Positions 37,444 to 46,974 are shown, counted from the first letter of the stretch. The stretch: 64,000 nt of DNA from Bog-159 sp963756605 (GCA_963756605.1 CAVWOT010000018.1:62001-126000); one strand, 5' to 3'. Made by a program: numbers and translations. The notes: generated by a model not told the origin, from the sequence alone.

Positions 37444-39900
37444 TCAATGCGCAAAGAAGCTGCTGGCGGGCGGCGGCGCGTGGACGCCCTTAACGGCCAG
37501 CCACAGAATATCGTTTAATTCGTCGGCATCGGCGCGGTCTTCCTGGCTGAAGTCCAGACGCGAGGACCGTGCGGCGGTCGGCGAGCGCATAGGATTCCGC
37601 TCATCGAGAGGGACGCGCGGCTTCTCGGCCGCATAGGGCGCGGGATCGGCGACCGCCTGAAACGCGGCGGACATGGGCCGTGCCGCGGCATCGAACTGCG
37701 TCATAGGCCGCAGCCCCAGCATGAGTTCCATGGTGCGCAGCATGGAGGCGGTATTGTACATAGAACTATCGACGGCGCCGTGTTTGACGTAGGGCGAGAT
37801 GAGGAACGCGGGCGAGCGGTGCGAATCCACATGGTCGGGGCCGTTTTGGGCATCGTCTTCCAAAACGAAGATGGCGGTGTTCGGCCAAAACCGGCTTTTT
37901 GAGACTGCTTCCACCAGCGTTCCGAGCGCGTAGTCGTTGTCCGCGTTCATGGCGATGGGGGTGAGCTTGCCTCCCTGCGTGCCGCTGGTGTGATCGTTGC
38001 CGAGACGCATGAACATGAGTCGCGGCATGGCGCCGGATTTCTCAAATTCCGCGAGGTCCGCCAGAAAAACCTTCACGCGTTCCACATCCGGGTAGTCCAG
38101 ATCGAAATCCCGATAGCGCAGGTTGGTGACGTTTTTCAGCACCGGGTCGCGCACCAGTTCGATCTGCGTGCCGTCCGCCGCGGCTTTGGGCAGGTTCTGC
38201 GCCATATAGCCGTAGTTGCGCATGGAGATTCCCGCGCCGGCCGCGTTCGACCAGAGAAATCCGGCCGGAGGCACCACGGTGGGGTCCTGCTCTTCGTAAT
38301 CGTAGTAGTCGCGGCGACTGGCGTAACTGTTCGGCCACATCTTCTGGATGTAGTCGATACCGATGGCCGCGGTCGACCAGGAATGGCCATCGGCACTCAC
38401 GTCGCCATTCACGTAGAAATTATCCAGCAGCACGAACTGGCGCGCCAGCTTATGTTCATTGGGCGTAACCTTTTCGCCGAATAACACAAGCGACGGATCC
38501 CCGTTGCCCTCCCGCATATCGCCCAGCACCTGGTCGTAGGAGCGGTTTTCCTTCACGATGTAGAGGATGTGCTCAATCGGCGGAAACGGGTTGGCCGTCT
38601 TCAGCTGCTCGTCGCGATAAGGCGAGTTGGCCATGGCGGTCCTGGTGTAGGCATCGAGCTGATTGGCGGTAAGCGGGTCGATGAAGGATGCCGTACCGGT
38701 CTGAATGCGGCCCACGTACTCGACGGGCCCGGCATCGCCCTGGTGGCTGGCCTCGGGCCGGCGCGCGGGATTCGGCCCGTGCGGGTTGGGATGCGAACCG
38801 CCGCCGCGCCCGTTCAGGACCACCAGCGTGCCATTCGGCAGCACGCGTGCCGCCGTGGGATACCAGCCGGTCGGAATGAACCCTTCGACGTGGCTGCGTT
38901 CCGCGGTGATATCCACGACGGCTACCACATTGGCGTCGGAACAGACCACGTAGAGGTGCTTCTTATTCGGACCGAGCGCCAGCGCGCTGGGAGTCATGCC
39001 GGCGGGTTGCCGCGGCGTCATGGCGGTATTGATGGTCTCGATCAGGTGCAGTTCTTTGTCCTCGGAAACGCCCAGCGTATAGACGCTGTTGGTATTGGCG
39101 GCGGTGATGAACAGCCGCGCGGCGTATGAGGCTCCTCCTTCGGAATCTTCGCTCTTCCCGGCAGCCCACACCATGTCGGTAGGATGCGGGCCGAGCCGCA
39201 CGACCGCGAGCTGGCTGCCGGAATTGGTGTCATAGTGGCCTACCGAACCATCGGTCCAGCTGGTGACGAAGAAGGATTTGCCATCGGGATGGAACAGAAT
39301 GCGGTAAGGGCGGCGGCCCGTCTTCACGCGATCGATGAGCATGCCCGATTGCGGATTGATCACCACGACGGAATCGTGATACAGATCGGCGGCATAGATC
39401 AGATGGCCGTCGGGGGTCATGGCTACATCACCTATGAAATCGACGTGCGTACGCTTGTCCGGTGGAACCACTGGAAACGCGCGCGTCTGTTCCATTGCGC
39501 CGTCGGTGAAGGAGAACTCGAAGACCGCCGCGCGCGATCCGCCTCCCACATACACGCGGTCGCCCTTCGGCGAAAAGATCAGGCCCAGCCAGCCGTCGGC
39601 TACAGGCACGCGACGAAGCTCGCGGCCGGTGGCGGTCTCGAGCACGCTGATGGTAGGTGGCTTGTATCCGCCGTTGAGCACCAGCAGGTAACGGCCATCC
39701 GGCGAGATGGCTGTGGACATGGGAAAAGTATCGAGGGGAATTTGCCGTCCGGCGGGCTCCAGACGCCAACCGCTATTAAGTAAAAATCCGCCGCTGGGAA
39801 GCGGGCCGACCTGTTCGCGTGGGGCGGGCTGGGAGCAGAGAATCGCCGCGCCGATGAGGAGTGCAATAAGGAAGTAGGAGCGCATCCTGCATACGATCAT
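37444..39900 (-). CDS. YncE-like beta-propeller fused to an alkaline phosphatase-superfamily phosphoesterase
   Basis: 818 residues with a signal peptide (SYFLIALLIGAAILCSQ). Residues about 50-400 form a YVTN propeller (ISPDGRYLLVLNGGYKPPTI, YAADLYHDSVVVINPQSGML). Residues about 440-790 are a PF04185-type phosphoesterase (IEHILYIVKENRSYDQVLGD, LDNFYVNGDVSADGHSWST, FVLEDDAQNGPDHVDSHRSP), as in acid phosphatases and phospholipases C. Such fusions are common in this phylum. Starts at 39900 or 39885 are both possible; neither has a strong ribosome site. Substrate unknown. Confidence 0.85.
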   Translation of the reverse strand: MIVCRMRSYFLIALLIGAAILCSQPAPREQVGPLPSGGFLLNSGWRLEPAGRQIPLDTFPMSTAISPDGRYLLVLNGGYKPPTISVLETATGRELRRVPVADGWLGLIFSPKGDRVYVGGGSRAAVFEFSFTDGAMEQTRAFPVVPPDKRTHVDFIGDVAMTPDGHLIYAADLYHDSVVVINPQSGMLIDRVKTGRRPYRILFHPDGKSFFVTSWTDGSVGHYDTNSGSQLAVVRLGPHPTDMVWAAGKSEDSEGGASYAARLFITAANTNSVYTLGVSEDKELHLIETINTAMTPRQPAGMTPSALALGPNKKHLYVVCSDANVVAVVDITAERSHVEGFIPTGWYPTAARVLPNGTLVVLNGRGGGSHPNPHGPNPARRPEASHQGDAGPVEYVGRIQTGTASFIDPLTANQLDAYTRTAMANSPYRDEQLKTANPFPPIEHILYIVKENRSYDQVLGDMREGNGDPSLVLFGEKVTPNEHKLARQFVLLDNFYVNGDVSADGHSWSTAAIGIDYIQKMWPNSYASRRDYYDYEEQDPTVVPPAGFLWSNAAGAGISMRNYGYMAQNLPKAAADGTQIELVRDPVLKNVTNLRYRDFDLDYPDVERVKVFLADLAEFEKSGAMPRLMFMRLGNDHTSGTQGGKLTPIAMNADNDYALGTLVEAVSKSRFWPNTAIFVLEDDAQNGPDHVDSHRSPAFLISPYVKHGAVDSSMYNTASMLRTMELMLGLRPMTQFDAAARPMSAAFQAVADPAPYAAEKPRVPLDERNPMRSPTAARSSRLDFSQEDRADADELNDILWLAVKGVHAPPPASSFFAH

Positions 39901-39927
39901 AACCTAGCGTTGCCGGGAATCGCCTGG

Positions 39928-40000
39928 GACGCTCCCTCACGGTCGCGGCTCGGTACGTTGCGGCGCGTTCCCGAGCCGTGCGCGTGAGCAAGCGGTTTCC
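39928..40000. repeat. pair of dispersed GAGCCGCG-type repeats, copies 3 and 4
   Basis: 39928-39953 is the reverse complement of the copy at 6721. 39971-40000 reads CCGAGCCGTGCGCGTGAGCA then AGCGGTTTCC on the plus strand. The two face each other in the gap between two minus-strand genes. Confidence 0.7.
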
Positions 40001-40014
40001 TGCGTCTTTAGAGA

Positions 40015-40506
40015 CTACCGGCCGAAATGGCGCCAGCCGCCGCCGACGACTACTCCCACGCCCACACCGGGATAAGCGTACGCATTCGGATAAACGTATG
40101 CGTTGGGGTATCCGGAACCGTAAGGATAATCGTATGGGTCACCGTACGACGGGCCGTATCCATAGCCGTAGCCGTAGGCATAGGGATAGCCGTAATAACC
40201 ATAGTAAGGCCAGCCAAACCCTAAGCCCCATCCGCCGTAACCCCAACCGCCCCATCCGCCGTAGCCCCAGCCACGGCCATAACCGTAGCCGTATCCGCGA
40301 CCGTAACCGCCGTAACCGTACCCACGGCCGCCGTAGCCACCGTAGCCGCCGAATCCTCTGGCGCCGCCGCCGAATCCACCGCCGGCTATGGCATGACCGC
40401 CACCGCCGCCGAAACCTCCGTGACCGCCGCCACCGCCATGACCTTGAGCGGCGAAAGCCACGCTACCCAACATCAAACAAGCCAGTAAAACGAGGGTTTT
40501 TCTCAT
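40015..40506 (-). CDS. secreted Gly/Tyr-rich low-complexity protein
   Basis: 163 residues: signal peptide (MRKTLVLLACLMLGSVAFA), then almost only Gly, Tyr, Pro and Arg (GYGYGYGRG and similar). Length and frame are intact despite the repetition, which supports real translation. Function unknown; such proteins may be wall- or surface-associated. Divergent from the YPNQ-repeat gene at 40717, with 210 bases between. Confidence 0.65.
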   Translation of the reverse strand: MRKTLVLLACLMLGSVAFAAQGHGGGGGHGGFGGGGGHAIAGGGFGGGARGFGGYGGYGGRGYGYGGYGRGYGYGYGRGWGYGGWGGWGYGGWGLGFGWPYYGYYGYPYAYGYGYGYGPSYGDPYDYPYGSGYPNAYVYPNAYAYPGVGVGVVVGGGWRHFGR

Positions 40507-40716
40507 AAATCACCTGCCATTTAGACTATCACTAACGCTTTATGGTTTCCAGTGGCTGAAATCCACCAAGAGCGGTGCAATGCGGCCACAAGCCGGTAGG
40601 CTTGACGCCACGCTTTCAATAGCTTACAGCCGTATTCGGGAATGGTGAAACGGATGCTAGTAAAAGTCCGTCGTCACTTGTGTGGCATGCAATAAAAGAT
40701 TATGAGGACCGATGCA

Positions 40717-41991
40717 ATGAAACCTCTTCGTACTGCCGTTTGCTCCGTGGCATTTAGTCTCTTAATAGGACCGGCCGCGATGTTCGCGCAAGACCAGCCG
40801 GCTGCGCCGCCGCCGGCGGATAATCCGCAGCAGAGCGCGCCAGCTAATGGCGGATGGCGCAAGGCCAGCGATGCGCCTCCGGCCGAGCCGCCTGATTCGG
40901 GGCAGGCTCCCGCCACCACTCCAGCGCCGCCAGCGGAAGGTACGCCAGCCCCGGATTCCGCTCCGCGCGCCACCATGGACCCGAATTATTCCCAGAATGC
41001 GCCGCCGGCGCAGGGCGCGGCGCAATCCGCACCTTATCCTAACCAGCCGTACCCGAACCAGTCTTATCCGAATCAACAATACCCGAGTCAGCCTTATCCC
41101 AACTCGCCGTATCCCAATCAGCAATATCCTAATCAGCAGTATCCAAACGCCTCGTACCCTCCGCCCGGATATGGAAATCAGCCACCGCCCGGGTATCGAA
41201 ATCAGCCTCCGCCCGCCAGTTACAATAACGCGCCGATTCCGGCGAAGTTGACTATTAAGCCGGGCACGTACGTTACCGTACGACTGAATCAGGGCCTATC
41301 GTCGGACCGCAATCAAGTAGGTGACCCTTTTGCGGCCACCTTGACACAGCCGGTGATCGTGGACGGCGTAGTGATTGCGAATCGCGGGCAGACGGTCGGC
41401 GGAAAGGTAACCGAAGCCAAGAAGGCCGGACGCGTGGAAGGCGTCTCGCACCTGGCGGTTCAGTTAACCGACCTCACTCTCGCGGACGGCCAGCCTCTGC
41501 CGATTCAGACGCAGCTTTTCACTAAAAATGGCCCGACTTCGGTGGGGCGCGACGTGGCTGCCGTGGGTGCCACCACCGCCACGGGCGCCGCGATTGGTGC
41601 GGCGGCCGACTGGGGCAGAGGAGCCGCCATCGGCGCCGGGGCAGGCGCGTTGGCTGGAATCGTCGGCGTGCTCGTTACGCGCGGCCGCCCGACCTATCTT
41701 TATCCCGAGCAAATCCTGACGTTCCGCGTGGAGGCGCCCGTCACGGTTTCGACCGAGACCGCCCCGCAGGCGTTTCGCTGGGCGGGAGCATACGATTATC
41801 AACAACCGTATGGCGTCAGAGCGCCCAATGGCGGGTATCCTAATGCTGGATATTATGGCTATGCCGCCGCGCCGTATCCTTACGCCGGCTACGCTTATCC
41901 GTACGCCTACGGGTACCCCTACTATTGGGGTCCCGGCGTCGGCTTTTACTGGGGCGGAAGATGGGGATGGGGCCGCGGGCGCTGGCGCTAA
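40717..41991 (+). CDS. secreted protein with YPNQ repeats and a glycine-zipper segment
   Basis: 424 residues from ATG at 40717, preceded by GAGGA at 8 bases; an in-frame ATG 15 bases earlier is less likely. Signal peptide (VCSVAFSLLIGPAAMFA), a Pro-rich linker, about ten YPNQ/YPSQ/YPNS units (about residues 105-150), then a conserved beta domain (about 175-290; PAKLTIKPGTYVTVRLNQGL, VGGKVTEAKKAGRVEGVSHL) that resembles the exported TrbI/VirB10-like or BON-type proteins, and a glycine-zipper stretch (VGATTATGAAIGAAADWGRG). C-terminus is Gly/Tyr-rich. Precise function unknown. Confidence 0.7.
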   Translation: MKPLRTAVCSVAFSLLIGPAAMFAQDQPAAPPPADNPQQSAPANGGWRKASDAPPAEPPDSGQAPATTPAPPAEGTPAPDSAPRATMDPNYSQNAPPAQGAAQSAPYPNQPYPNQSYPNQQYPSQPYPNSPYPNQQYPNQQYPNASYPPPGYGNQPPPGYRNQPPPASYNNAPIPAKLTIKPGTYVTVRLNQGLSSDRNQVGDPFAATLTQPVIVDGVVIANRGQTVGGKVTEAKKAGRVEGVSHLAVQLTDLTLADGQPLPIQTQLFTKNGPTSVGRDVAAVGATTATGAAIGAAADWGRGAAIGAGAGALAGIVGVLVTRGRPTYLYPEQILTFRVEAPVTVSTETAPQAFRWAGAYDYQQPYGVRAPNGGYPNAGYYGYAAAPYPYAGYAYPYAYGYPYYWGPGVGFYWGGRWGWGRGRWR

Positions 41992-42001
41992 GATTAAGAT
42001 A

Positions 42002-42110
42002 GGAAACCGCTTGCTCACGCGCGGCTCGGAAACGCGAGTTTGCGGTACTTATCGTGCCGCGACTTTACGGGCCGCGACTTTACGAGCCGCGACCGTCAGG
42101 GAACGGTACC
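42002..42110. repeat. dispersed repeats copies 5 and 6 with a 15-bp tandem repeat
   Basis: 42002-42030 is an inverted copy of the unit at 39971. 42084-42110 is a direct relative of the 6721 unit (GAGCCGCGACCGTCAGGGAA). Between them GCCGCGACTTTACGG / GCCGCGACTTTACGA (about 42056-42085) is a 15-bp tandem repeat whose unit overlaps the start of the dispersed repeat. Confidence 0.65.
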
Positions 42111-42131
42111 GCCAACAGAGAGGGTAGGTTT

Positions 42132-43097
42132 ATGTCGATGAAAATTGTTCTGGGGCTGAGTGCGCTCGCCAGCCTGATGTGCGTTGCGGTTTGGGCACAG
42201 GCTCCTCCTCCTCCACCGTCGAATCAGGGGTATCCGCCACCACAGGGATATCCGCCGCAACAAGGGTATCCAGCGCAACAAGGTTACCCGCCGCAGCAGG
42301 GATATCCGCCGCCGCAACAGGGATATCCGCCCCAGCAGGGATATCCCCCGCAACAAGGGTACCCGGCGGCGCCAGCGCCACAGTTGGGGCCGCAGCAATT
42401 GGACGACCTGGTGGGGCGCATCGCGCTCTACCCCGATCCGCTACTGGCCCAGGTGATGACCGGATCCACCTTCTGGAACGAAATTCCGGACGCCGCCACT
42501 TGGGCGAACCGGCATAGTTATCTCCATGGCGACCAATTATCCAGAGCCATGTACGAGGACAATCTTCCGTTCGATCCCAGTGTGCTCGCGCTGATCCCGT
42601 TTCCCAGCGTGCTGGACATGATGGCGCGAGATCCGGGTTGGACGCAAGCGCTCGGCAGCGCCGTCTTAACCCAGCGGCCGGACGTGATGGATGCGGTCCA
42701 GCGCAGGCGCCAGGAAGCCATGAATTATGGATACCTGGAGAGCAACGCGCAATATCGCGCGGTGGTGGGCGGGCCGGGCGATATTGAGATTCTGCCGATC
42801 AACAGCGGCTACGTGGTGGTGCCCTACTATAATCCGGCGGTGGTGTTTGTGGCGCCGCGTCCCGGATTCTTCATAGGGGCGGGCATCACGTTCGGCCCGG
42901 GAATTTACGTGGGTGCATTTGCGCCGTTTGGCTGGGCCGGTCCAGCGCTGGGATGGCGGACGCATGAGATCCTCATCGACCATCGCCCCTGGGAGCGCAG
43001 TTGGGGCAACCGCGACCGGTACGTACATTCGTATGCCGTACCGGTGGCGCGGCCAGTCGGTCCGCGCGTGGAACGCCACGCAGAGCACCGCCATTAA
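42132..43097 (+). CDS. DUF3300-family secreted protein with GYPPQQ repeats
   Basis: 321 residues from MSMKIVLGLSALASLMCVAVWA (signal peptide). Residues about 25-90 are GYPPQQ/GYPAQQ repeats, followed by the conserved DUF3300 core (DDLVGRIALYPDPLLAQVMT, FWNEIPDAATWANRHSYLHG, SVLALIPFPSVLDMMARDPG, YVVVPYYNPAVVF). The domain has no established biochemical function. ATG at 42132 is preferred over the in-frame 42054, which would begin inside the repeats. Confidence 0.8.
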   Translation: MSMKIVLGLSALASLMCVAVWAQAPPPPPSNQGYPPPQGYPPQQGYPAQQGYPPQQGYPPPQQGYPPQQGYPPQQGYPAAPAPQLGPQQLDDLVGRIALYPDPLLAQVMTGSTFWNEIPDAATWANRHSYLHGDQLSRAMYEDNLPFDPSVLALIPFPSVLDMMARDPGWTQALGSAVLTQRPDVMDAVQRRRQEAMNYGYLESNAQYRAVVGGPGDIEILPINSGYVVVPYYNPAVVFVAPRPGFFIGAGITFGPGIYVGAFAPFGWAGPALGWRTHEILIDHRPWERSWGNRDRYVHSYAVPVARPVGPRVERHAEHRH

Positions 43098-43103
43098 CAG
43101 CTG

Positions 43104-43165
43104 CTGGCGGCTTTAGCCGGCAGGGGACGGCGAACTGAAGTTCGCCGCCGCAAGCTAAAGCTCGC
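43104..43165. repeat. three adjacent palindromes between convergent genes
   Basis: CTGGCGGCTTTAGCCGGCAG (43104-43123, one mismatch), GGCGAACTGAAGTTCGCC (43129-43146, perfect 8-2-8) and GCAAGCTAAAGCTCGC (43150-43165, one mismatch). They fill the 77-base gap between the convergent DUF3300 and permease genes. Confidence 0.7.
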
Positions 43166-43174
43166 GTCACAACA

Positions 43175-45748
43175 CTACTCATATCGTAAAGCCACCGTCG
43201 GATCGACTCGCGCGGCACGCCGCGCAGGCCACAGCGCGGCACCCAGCGCCACCATCAGGATCAAACCAGCCACCGCGCCCAGCGTGGCCGGATCGGTGGG
43301 GGCCACCTCGAACAACAGGGTGCGCAGCAGGCGCGTCGATACCACCGCGGTTGCCAGGCCCACGGCCACTCCCAGACCGCCGAGCAGCAACCCTTCGCGC
43401 AATACCAGCCGCAACACATCCGCTGAGCGTGCGCCCAACGCCACCCGAATGCCGATCTCCTGCGTGCGCTGGCTCACCGAATACGACACCACGCCATATA
43501 CACCGATGGTCGCCAGCAGCACCGCGATGCCGGCGAATACCAGCAGCAGAGCCATTTGAAATTTCGGCCGTGCCACCGAATCCGTGAAGACCGTGTCCAT
43601 GGTTTCGACGTCCGAAACTGCCTGGTCCGGATCGACGCGGTGAATGGCCGCCTCCACCGCACGCGCCATCCGCCGCGGATCCTGGCGGGCGCGCACCACC
43701 AGATGGGCGAAGTACATGGGCCCTTGCGCATTCGCCAGGAATATGGTCGCCTGCGGTGGCACCTGCAACTCGGTCTGCCGCGCATCAGCCACTACACCCA
43801 CGATCTCGACCGGACTCGGCACGCTCCAGCACACATTCAGTTTCTTCCCTACCGGGTTTTCGTTCGGAAAGAACCGCTGTACAAAAGCGTGATTGACGAC
43901 CGAGACGCTGGGCGTACCGAACTGGTCCGCTGCGCCGAAATCGCGGCCGCTCAGCATCGGTGTGCCCATCGCCCGAAAATAACCGGCACTGACCACCAGG
44001 AAATTCGAGCCGGGTGAAGAGATGTCGGGATCGGGTCCGGGAGCCGGCGCAAAACAGGAACCCGATACCGTTCCCGTCAAGGGCAGGAAATGAATCGATC
44101 CGGCCGCATCCACGCCCGGAATGCCGCGCACCTCATCCAGCACGCGCTCCAGGTACTGCGATCGTTTTTGCTTGTCCTCGTACTTGGCCGGCGAGGTGAA
44201 CATGAACATCGTCAGCAGGTGCTCGGATTCGAACCCTGGATTGACGGACACCAGCCGCGCGAAGCTGCGCATCAGCAGACCGGCGCCTACCAGCAGCAGG
44301 AGCGCCAGTGCGATCTCGGCCACCACGAACGCCTGCCGGAATATGCGGCTGCCGCCCACGCCGGTGCGCGCCGATCCATGTTGCAGTGCGCCCTGCAGTT
44401 GCGGGCGGGAGATCTGAATGGCGGGCGCCAGGCCGAACAATATGGCCGTCGCCAGCGAAATGCCCAGCGCAAAGAGGAAGACGCCGGAATCCAGACGAAT
44501 CGATTCCATGCGCGGCAGCGCGACACTTTCCGGAACTATCGAGAGCAAGCCCTGCAGACCCCCATAGCCCACGGCCAATCCACCGGCCCATCCGGCCAGG
44601 GCCAGCAGCAGGCTCTCGGAGAGCAGTTGTTGCAGAATGCGCCGCCGTCCGGCGCCCAGCGCCACGCGCAACGCGATCTCGCGCGACCGGCCATTGGCGC
44701 GCATCAGGAGCAGGTTGGCCACGTTGGCGCAGGCGATCAGCAGCACCAGGCCCACCGCCGCCAGCAGCACCAACAGAGGCAGGCGCACGTTCTCGGTCAC
44801 GTCCTCGAGGAAAGGCACTACGGCGGCGCTCCATCCCTTGTTCATGCCGGGCCACTCTATCGCGAGCTGCTTCGCTATGCCGGCGATATCCTGCTGCGCC
44901 TGGGTCAATGTCACGCCAGGCTTCAGGCGGGCGATGGTGGTGAGATAACGGCCGCCCTGGCGCTTCTCGCCGCGGTCGATGGCCAGAGGTATGAATATGT
45001 CCGGTTTCCAGCGGGGGAACCGAAAATTGGGCGGAAGAATCCCGACAACAGTGGCCGGAGCACCATTCATGATGATTTTCCGTCCCAGGATATTGCGATC
45101 CCCTCCGTAATGGCTGCGCCAGAAGGCATAGCCGAGGATGACGCTTCCAAAATCGCGGCCCGGCGTTTCTTCATCCCGCGTGAAGCTGCGCCCCATGAGC
45201 GGAGCGACACGCAGGATGGAAAAGAACTCAGGCGAAACCCGCATGCCGCTTACCGCCAAAGGCTCACCGCTGCCCGTGATATTCGCAGTCCAGCCGTCTA
45301 TGGCGGCCATCTGCTCGAAACTGCGCGAGCGGGCGCGCCAGTCGGCGAAGTTCAGCGGGTTGACCACGTTGCGCTGATCGTCGTCTTTAGCTTCCCAGAT
45401 GCGCACCAGCCGCCCCGGCTCGGCAAACGGCAGCGGCCGCAGCAGCACGGCGTTCACGACGCTGAATATGGCGGTATTCGCGCCGATTCCCGCGGCCAGC
45501 GTCAGCACCGCCACAATGCTGAAAGCCGGACTGCGGCGCAGCAGGCGCACCCCGTATCTTACGTCTTGTGCGAATTGTTCGACTGCCGTCCATTGGGACA
45601 TATCGTGTATAGTCTCCTTCACCATCGTGAAGTTGCCGAAAGCGCGGTGTGCGGCTTCCGGTCCGCCAAGTTCCTCGGCTTCCAGATCCAGATGGTTGCG
45701 CAGCTCACGCTCCAGGTCGTTTTCGCGGTCTTGGCGGCGCCAGGACAT
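43175..45748 (-). CDS. ADOP-type MacB/FtsX-like ABC transporter permease 2
   Basis: 857 residues, full ADOP layout. An N-terminal helical domain of about 60 residues (MSWRRQDRENDLERELRNHL, FGNFTMVKETIHDMSQW) is followed by two MacB-core/FtsX halves with helices at about 80-105, 335-430 and 730-850 (SIVAVLTLAAGIGANTAIFS, CANVANLLLMRANGRSREIA, end ARRAARVDPTVALRYE). Unlike permease 1 it keeps the N-terminal domain typical of the family. Substrate unknown and no dedicated ATPase is adjacent. Confidence 0.9.
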   Translation of the reverse strand: MSWRRQDRENDLERELRNHLDLEAEELGGPEAAHRAFGNFTMVKETIHDMSQWTAVEQFAQDVRYGVRLLRRSPAFSIVAVLTLAAGIGANTAIFSVVNAVLLRPLPFAEPGRLVRIWEAKDDDQRNVVNPLNFADWRARSRSFEQMAAIDGWTANITGSGEPLAVSGMRVSPEFFSILRVAPLMGRSFTRDEETPGRDFGSVILGYAFWRSHYGGDRNILGRKIIMNGAPATVVGILPPNFRFPRWKPDIFIPLAIDRGEKRQGGRYLTTIARLKPGVTLTQAQQDIAGIAKQLAIEWPGMNKGWSAAVVPFLEDVTENVRLPLLVLLAAVGLVLLIACANVANLLLMRANGRSREIALRVALGAGRRRILQQLLSESLLLALAGWAGGLAVGYGGLQGLLSIVPESVALPRMESIRLDSGVFLFALGISLATAILFGLAPAIQISRPQLQGALQHGSARTGVGGSRIFRQAFVVAEIALALLLLVGAGLLMRSFARLVSVNPGFESEHLLTMFMFTSPAKYEDKQKRSQYLERVLDEVRGIPGVDAAGSIHFLPLTGTVSGSCFAPAPGPDPDISSPGSNFLVVSAGYFRAMGTPMLSGRDFGAADQFGTPSVSVVNHAFVQRFFPNENPVGKKLNVCWSVPSPVEIVGVVADARQTELQVPPQATIFLANAQGPMYFAHLVVRARQDPRRMARAVEAAIHRVDPDQAVSDVETMDTVFTDSVARPKFQMALLLVFAGIAVLLATIGVYGVVSYSVSQRTQEIGIRVALGARSADVLRLVLREGLLLGGLGVAVGLATAVVSTRLLRTLLFEVAPTDPATLGAVAGLILMVALGAALWPARRAARVDPTVALRYE

Positions 45749-45814
45749 CTCGATGGTAGATATTCTACCAAGGTAGACGGCCGACCCTCAAGAGCGTTAG
45801 CTGCAGAAGTTTGG

Positions 45815-45929
45815 AGGGCGGGCTTCAGCCAGCGCGGGGCTTTAGCCCGCGTGGGGCAGGCTCTCGGCGTTACAACAGTGCGCAGAGGCCGGCGTGGACG
45901 CCGGCCGCAGGACTGGAGTCCTGCCCCAC
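45815..45929. repeat. palindrome module, locus E (inverted)
   Basis: GCCGGCGTGGACGCCGGC (45888-45905) and GCAGGACTGGAGTCCTGC (45907-45924), then CCCCAC, is the exact reverse of locus C. GGCTTCAGCC and GCGGGGCTTTAGCCCGC lie just before (about 45821-45850). The module sits in the 373-base gap (45749-46121) before the FliA-type gene; the rest of the gap shows no gene. Confidence 0.8.
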
Positions 45930-46121
45930 GCCCAGGCCGGTTCCGTTTCGGTGTTCCGTATTGAAACAATCGTCCCGGATCGAACTGCCTGAGCGTGCAA
46001 GCGGGCCAAGAATCTACTGAAACTAAGGTCTTTTGAGGATATCGGGGTCTGGTTACCTCATTGCATTCTCTAGGATTGCCGGACGGAATCCGGCGATACC
46101 AAAAAGGAGCAACAGGAAACC

Positions 46122-46883
46122 ATGGGACGCGCAAACACAACGGCACAGCGGAAAGAAACGGTAGCCAGGGAGGCCCGCGACCGGGTCGTACTGGAGAATC
46201 TCTCTCTGGTGAAGGCCATTGCCATCCGCGTCCACGAGAGCCTGCCGGTGCACGTGGATCTGGACGACCTGGTACACGCCGGTGTGCTGGGGCTGTTCGA
46301 TGCCGCGTCGAAGTACAACCCGGACAAGAAGGTCGTCTTCCAGAGCTATGCCAAGCACCGCGTGAAGGGCGCCATCCTGGACAGCCTGCGTCAGCTCGAT
46401 TGGGCCTCGCGCGACCTGCGCAAGCGGCAGAAGCAACTGGACGCGGTCACGCATGACCTGATGACGCGGCTGGGACGCGCGCCCACCGAGGAGGAGATCG
46501 CCGAAACCCTGGGGCTGGGCCTGGAGCACTGGCGCCGGGTGGCCTTGGAGCTGAAAAATCTTGGACTGGTGTCGGCGTCCTCGCTGCGGCCGGATCCGGA
46601 CAACAATACGCCGGTCGAATTCCCCGCCACGCCCGATTTGCAACCCGACCGCATCTGCGCCCACCGGCAATTAAGCTCGGCTTTGGCAGGCGCCATGAAA
46701 TGCCTCCCCGAGCGGTACCAGAAAGTCGTGTTTCTGTATTACACCAACGAAATGACCATGAAGGAAATCGGCGGAGTGCTCGGCGTCAACGAAAGCCGCG
46801 TATCGCAGATTCACAAGATGGCGCTGGAGAAGATGGCGGTCAGCCTGCGTTCGGCGGGCATCGAATCGGCGGGCGCTTTTTAG
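46122..46883 (+). CDS. FliA/WhiG-type sigma-28 factor
   Basis: 253 residues. Regions 2 (LVKAIAIRVHESLPVHVDLD, GLFDAASKYNPDKKVVFQSY, RVKGAILDSLRQLDWASRDL), 3 (VTHDLMTRLGRAPTEEEIAE) and 4 (LPERYQKVVFLYYTNEMTMK, VLGVNESRVSQIHKMALEKM) are intact and match the FliA/SigD/WhiG type. It would direct transcription of flagellar or other late genes. No flagellar gene is in the window. AAGGAG ribosome site is present. Confidence 0.9.
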   Translation: MGRANTTAQRKETVAREARDRVVLENLSLVKAIAIRVHESLPVHVDLDDLVHAGVLGLFDAASKYNPDKKVVFQSYAKHRVKGAILDSLRQLDWASRDLRKRQKQLDAVTHDLMTRLGRAPTEEEIAETLGLGLEHWRRVALELKNLGLVSASSLRPDPDNNTPVEFPATPDLQPDRICAHRQLSSALAGAMKCLPERYQKVVFLYYTNEMTMKEIGGVLGVNESRVSQIHKMALEKMAVSLRSAGIESAGAF

Positions 46884-46899
46884 AAGGCCGGTTTTTTTT

Positions 46900-46921
46900 G
46901 CGCGCGTCAGCGAGCGGTTCC
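46900..46921 (+). repeat. dispersed GAGCCGCG-type repeat, partial copy 7
   Basis: GCGCGCGTCAGCGAGCGGTT then CC, similar to the second half of the copy at 1414. It follows the FliA-type gene and a run of eight T (46892-46899). Confidence 0.45.
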
Positions 46922-46928
46922 GAGAGGC

Positions 46929-46969
46929 TTGACAGGCGCCGGCATAAATGCGAATCTGAATTCAGGTTC
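46929..46969 (+). promoter_or_regulatory. TTGACA box and palindromic operator upstream of DUF5367-tetR
   Basis: TTGACA at 46929-46934 and, 17 bases on, GAATCT inside GAATCTGAATTCAGGTTC (46952-46969), an 18-bp inverted repeat with one mismatched pair centred on GAATTC. It ends five bases before the ATG at 46975. Position and form fit a TetR operator that overlaps the promoter. Confidence 0.55.
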
Positions 46970-46974
46970 ATATT

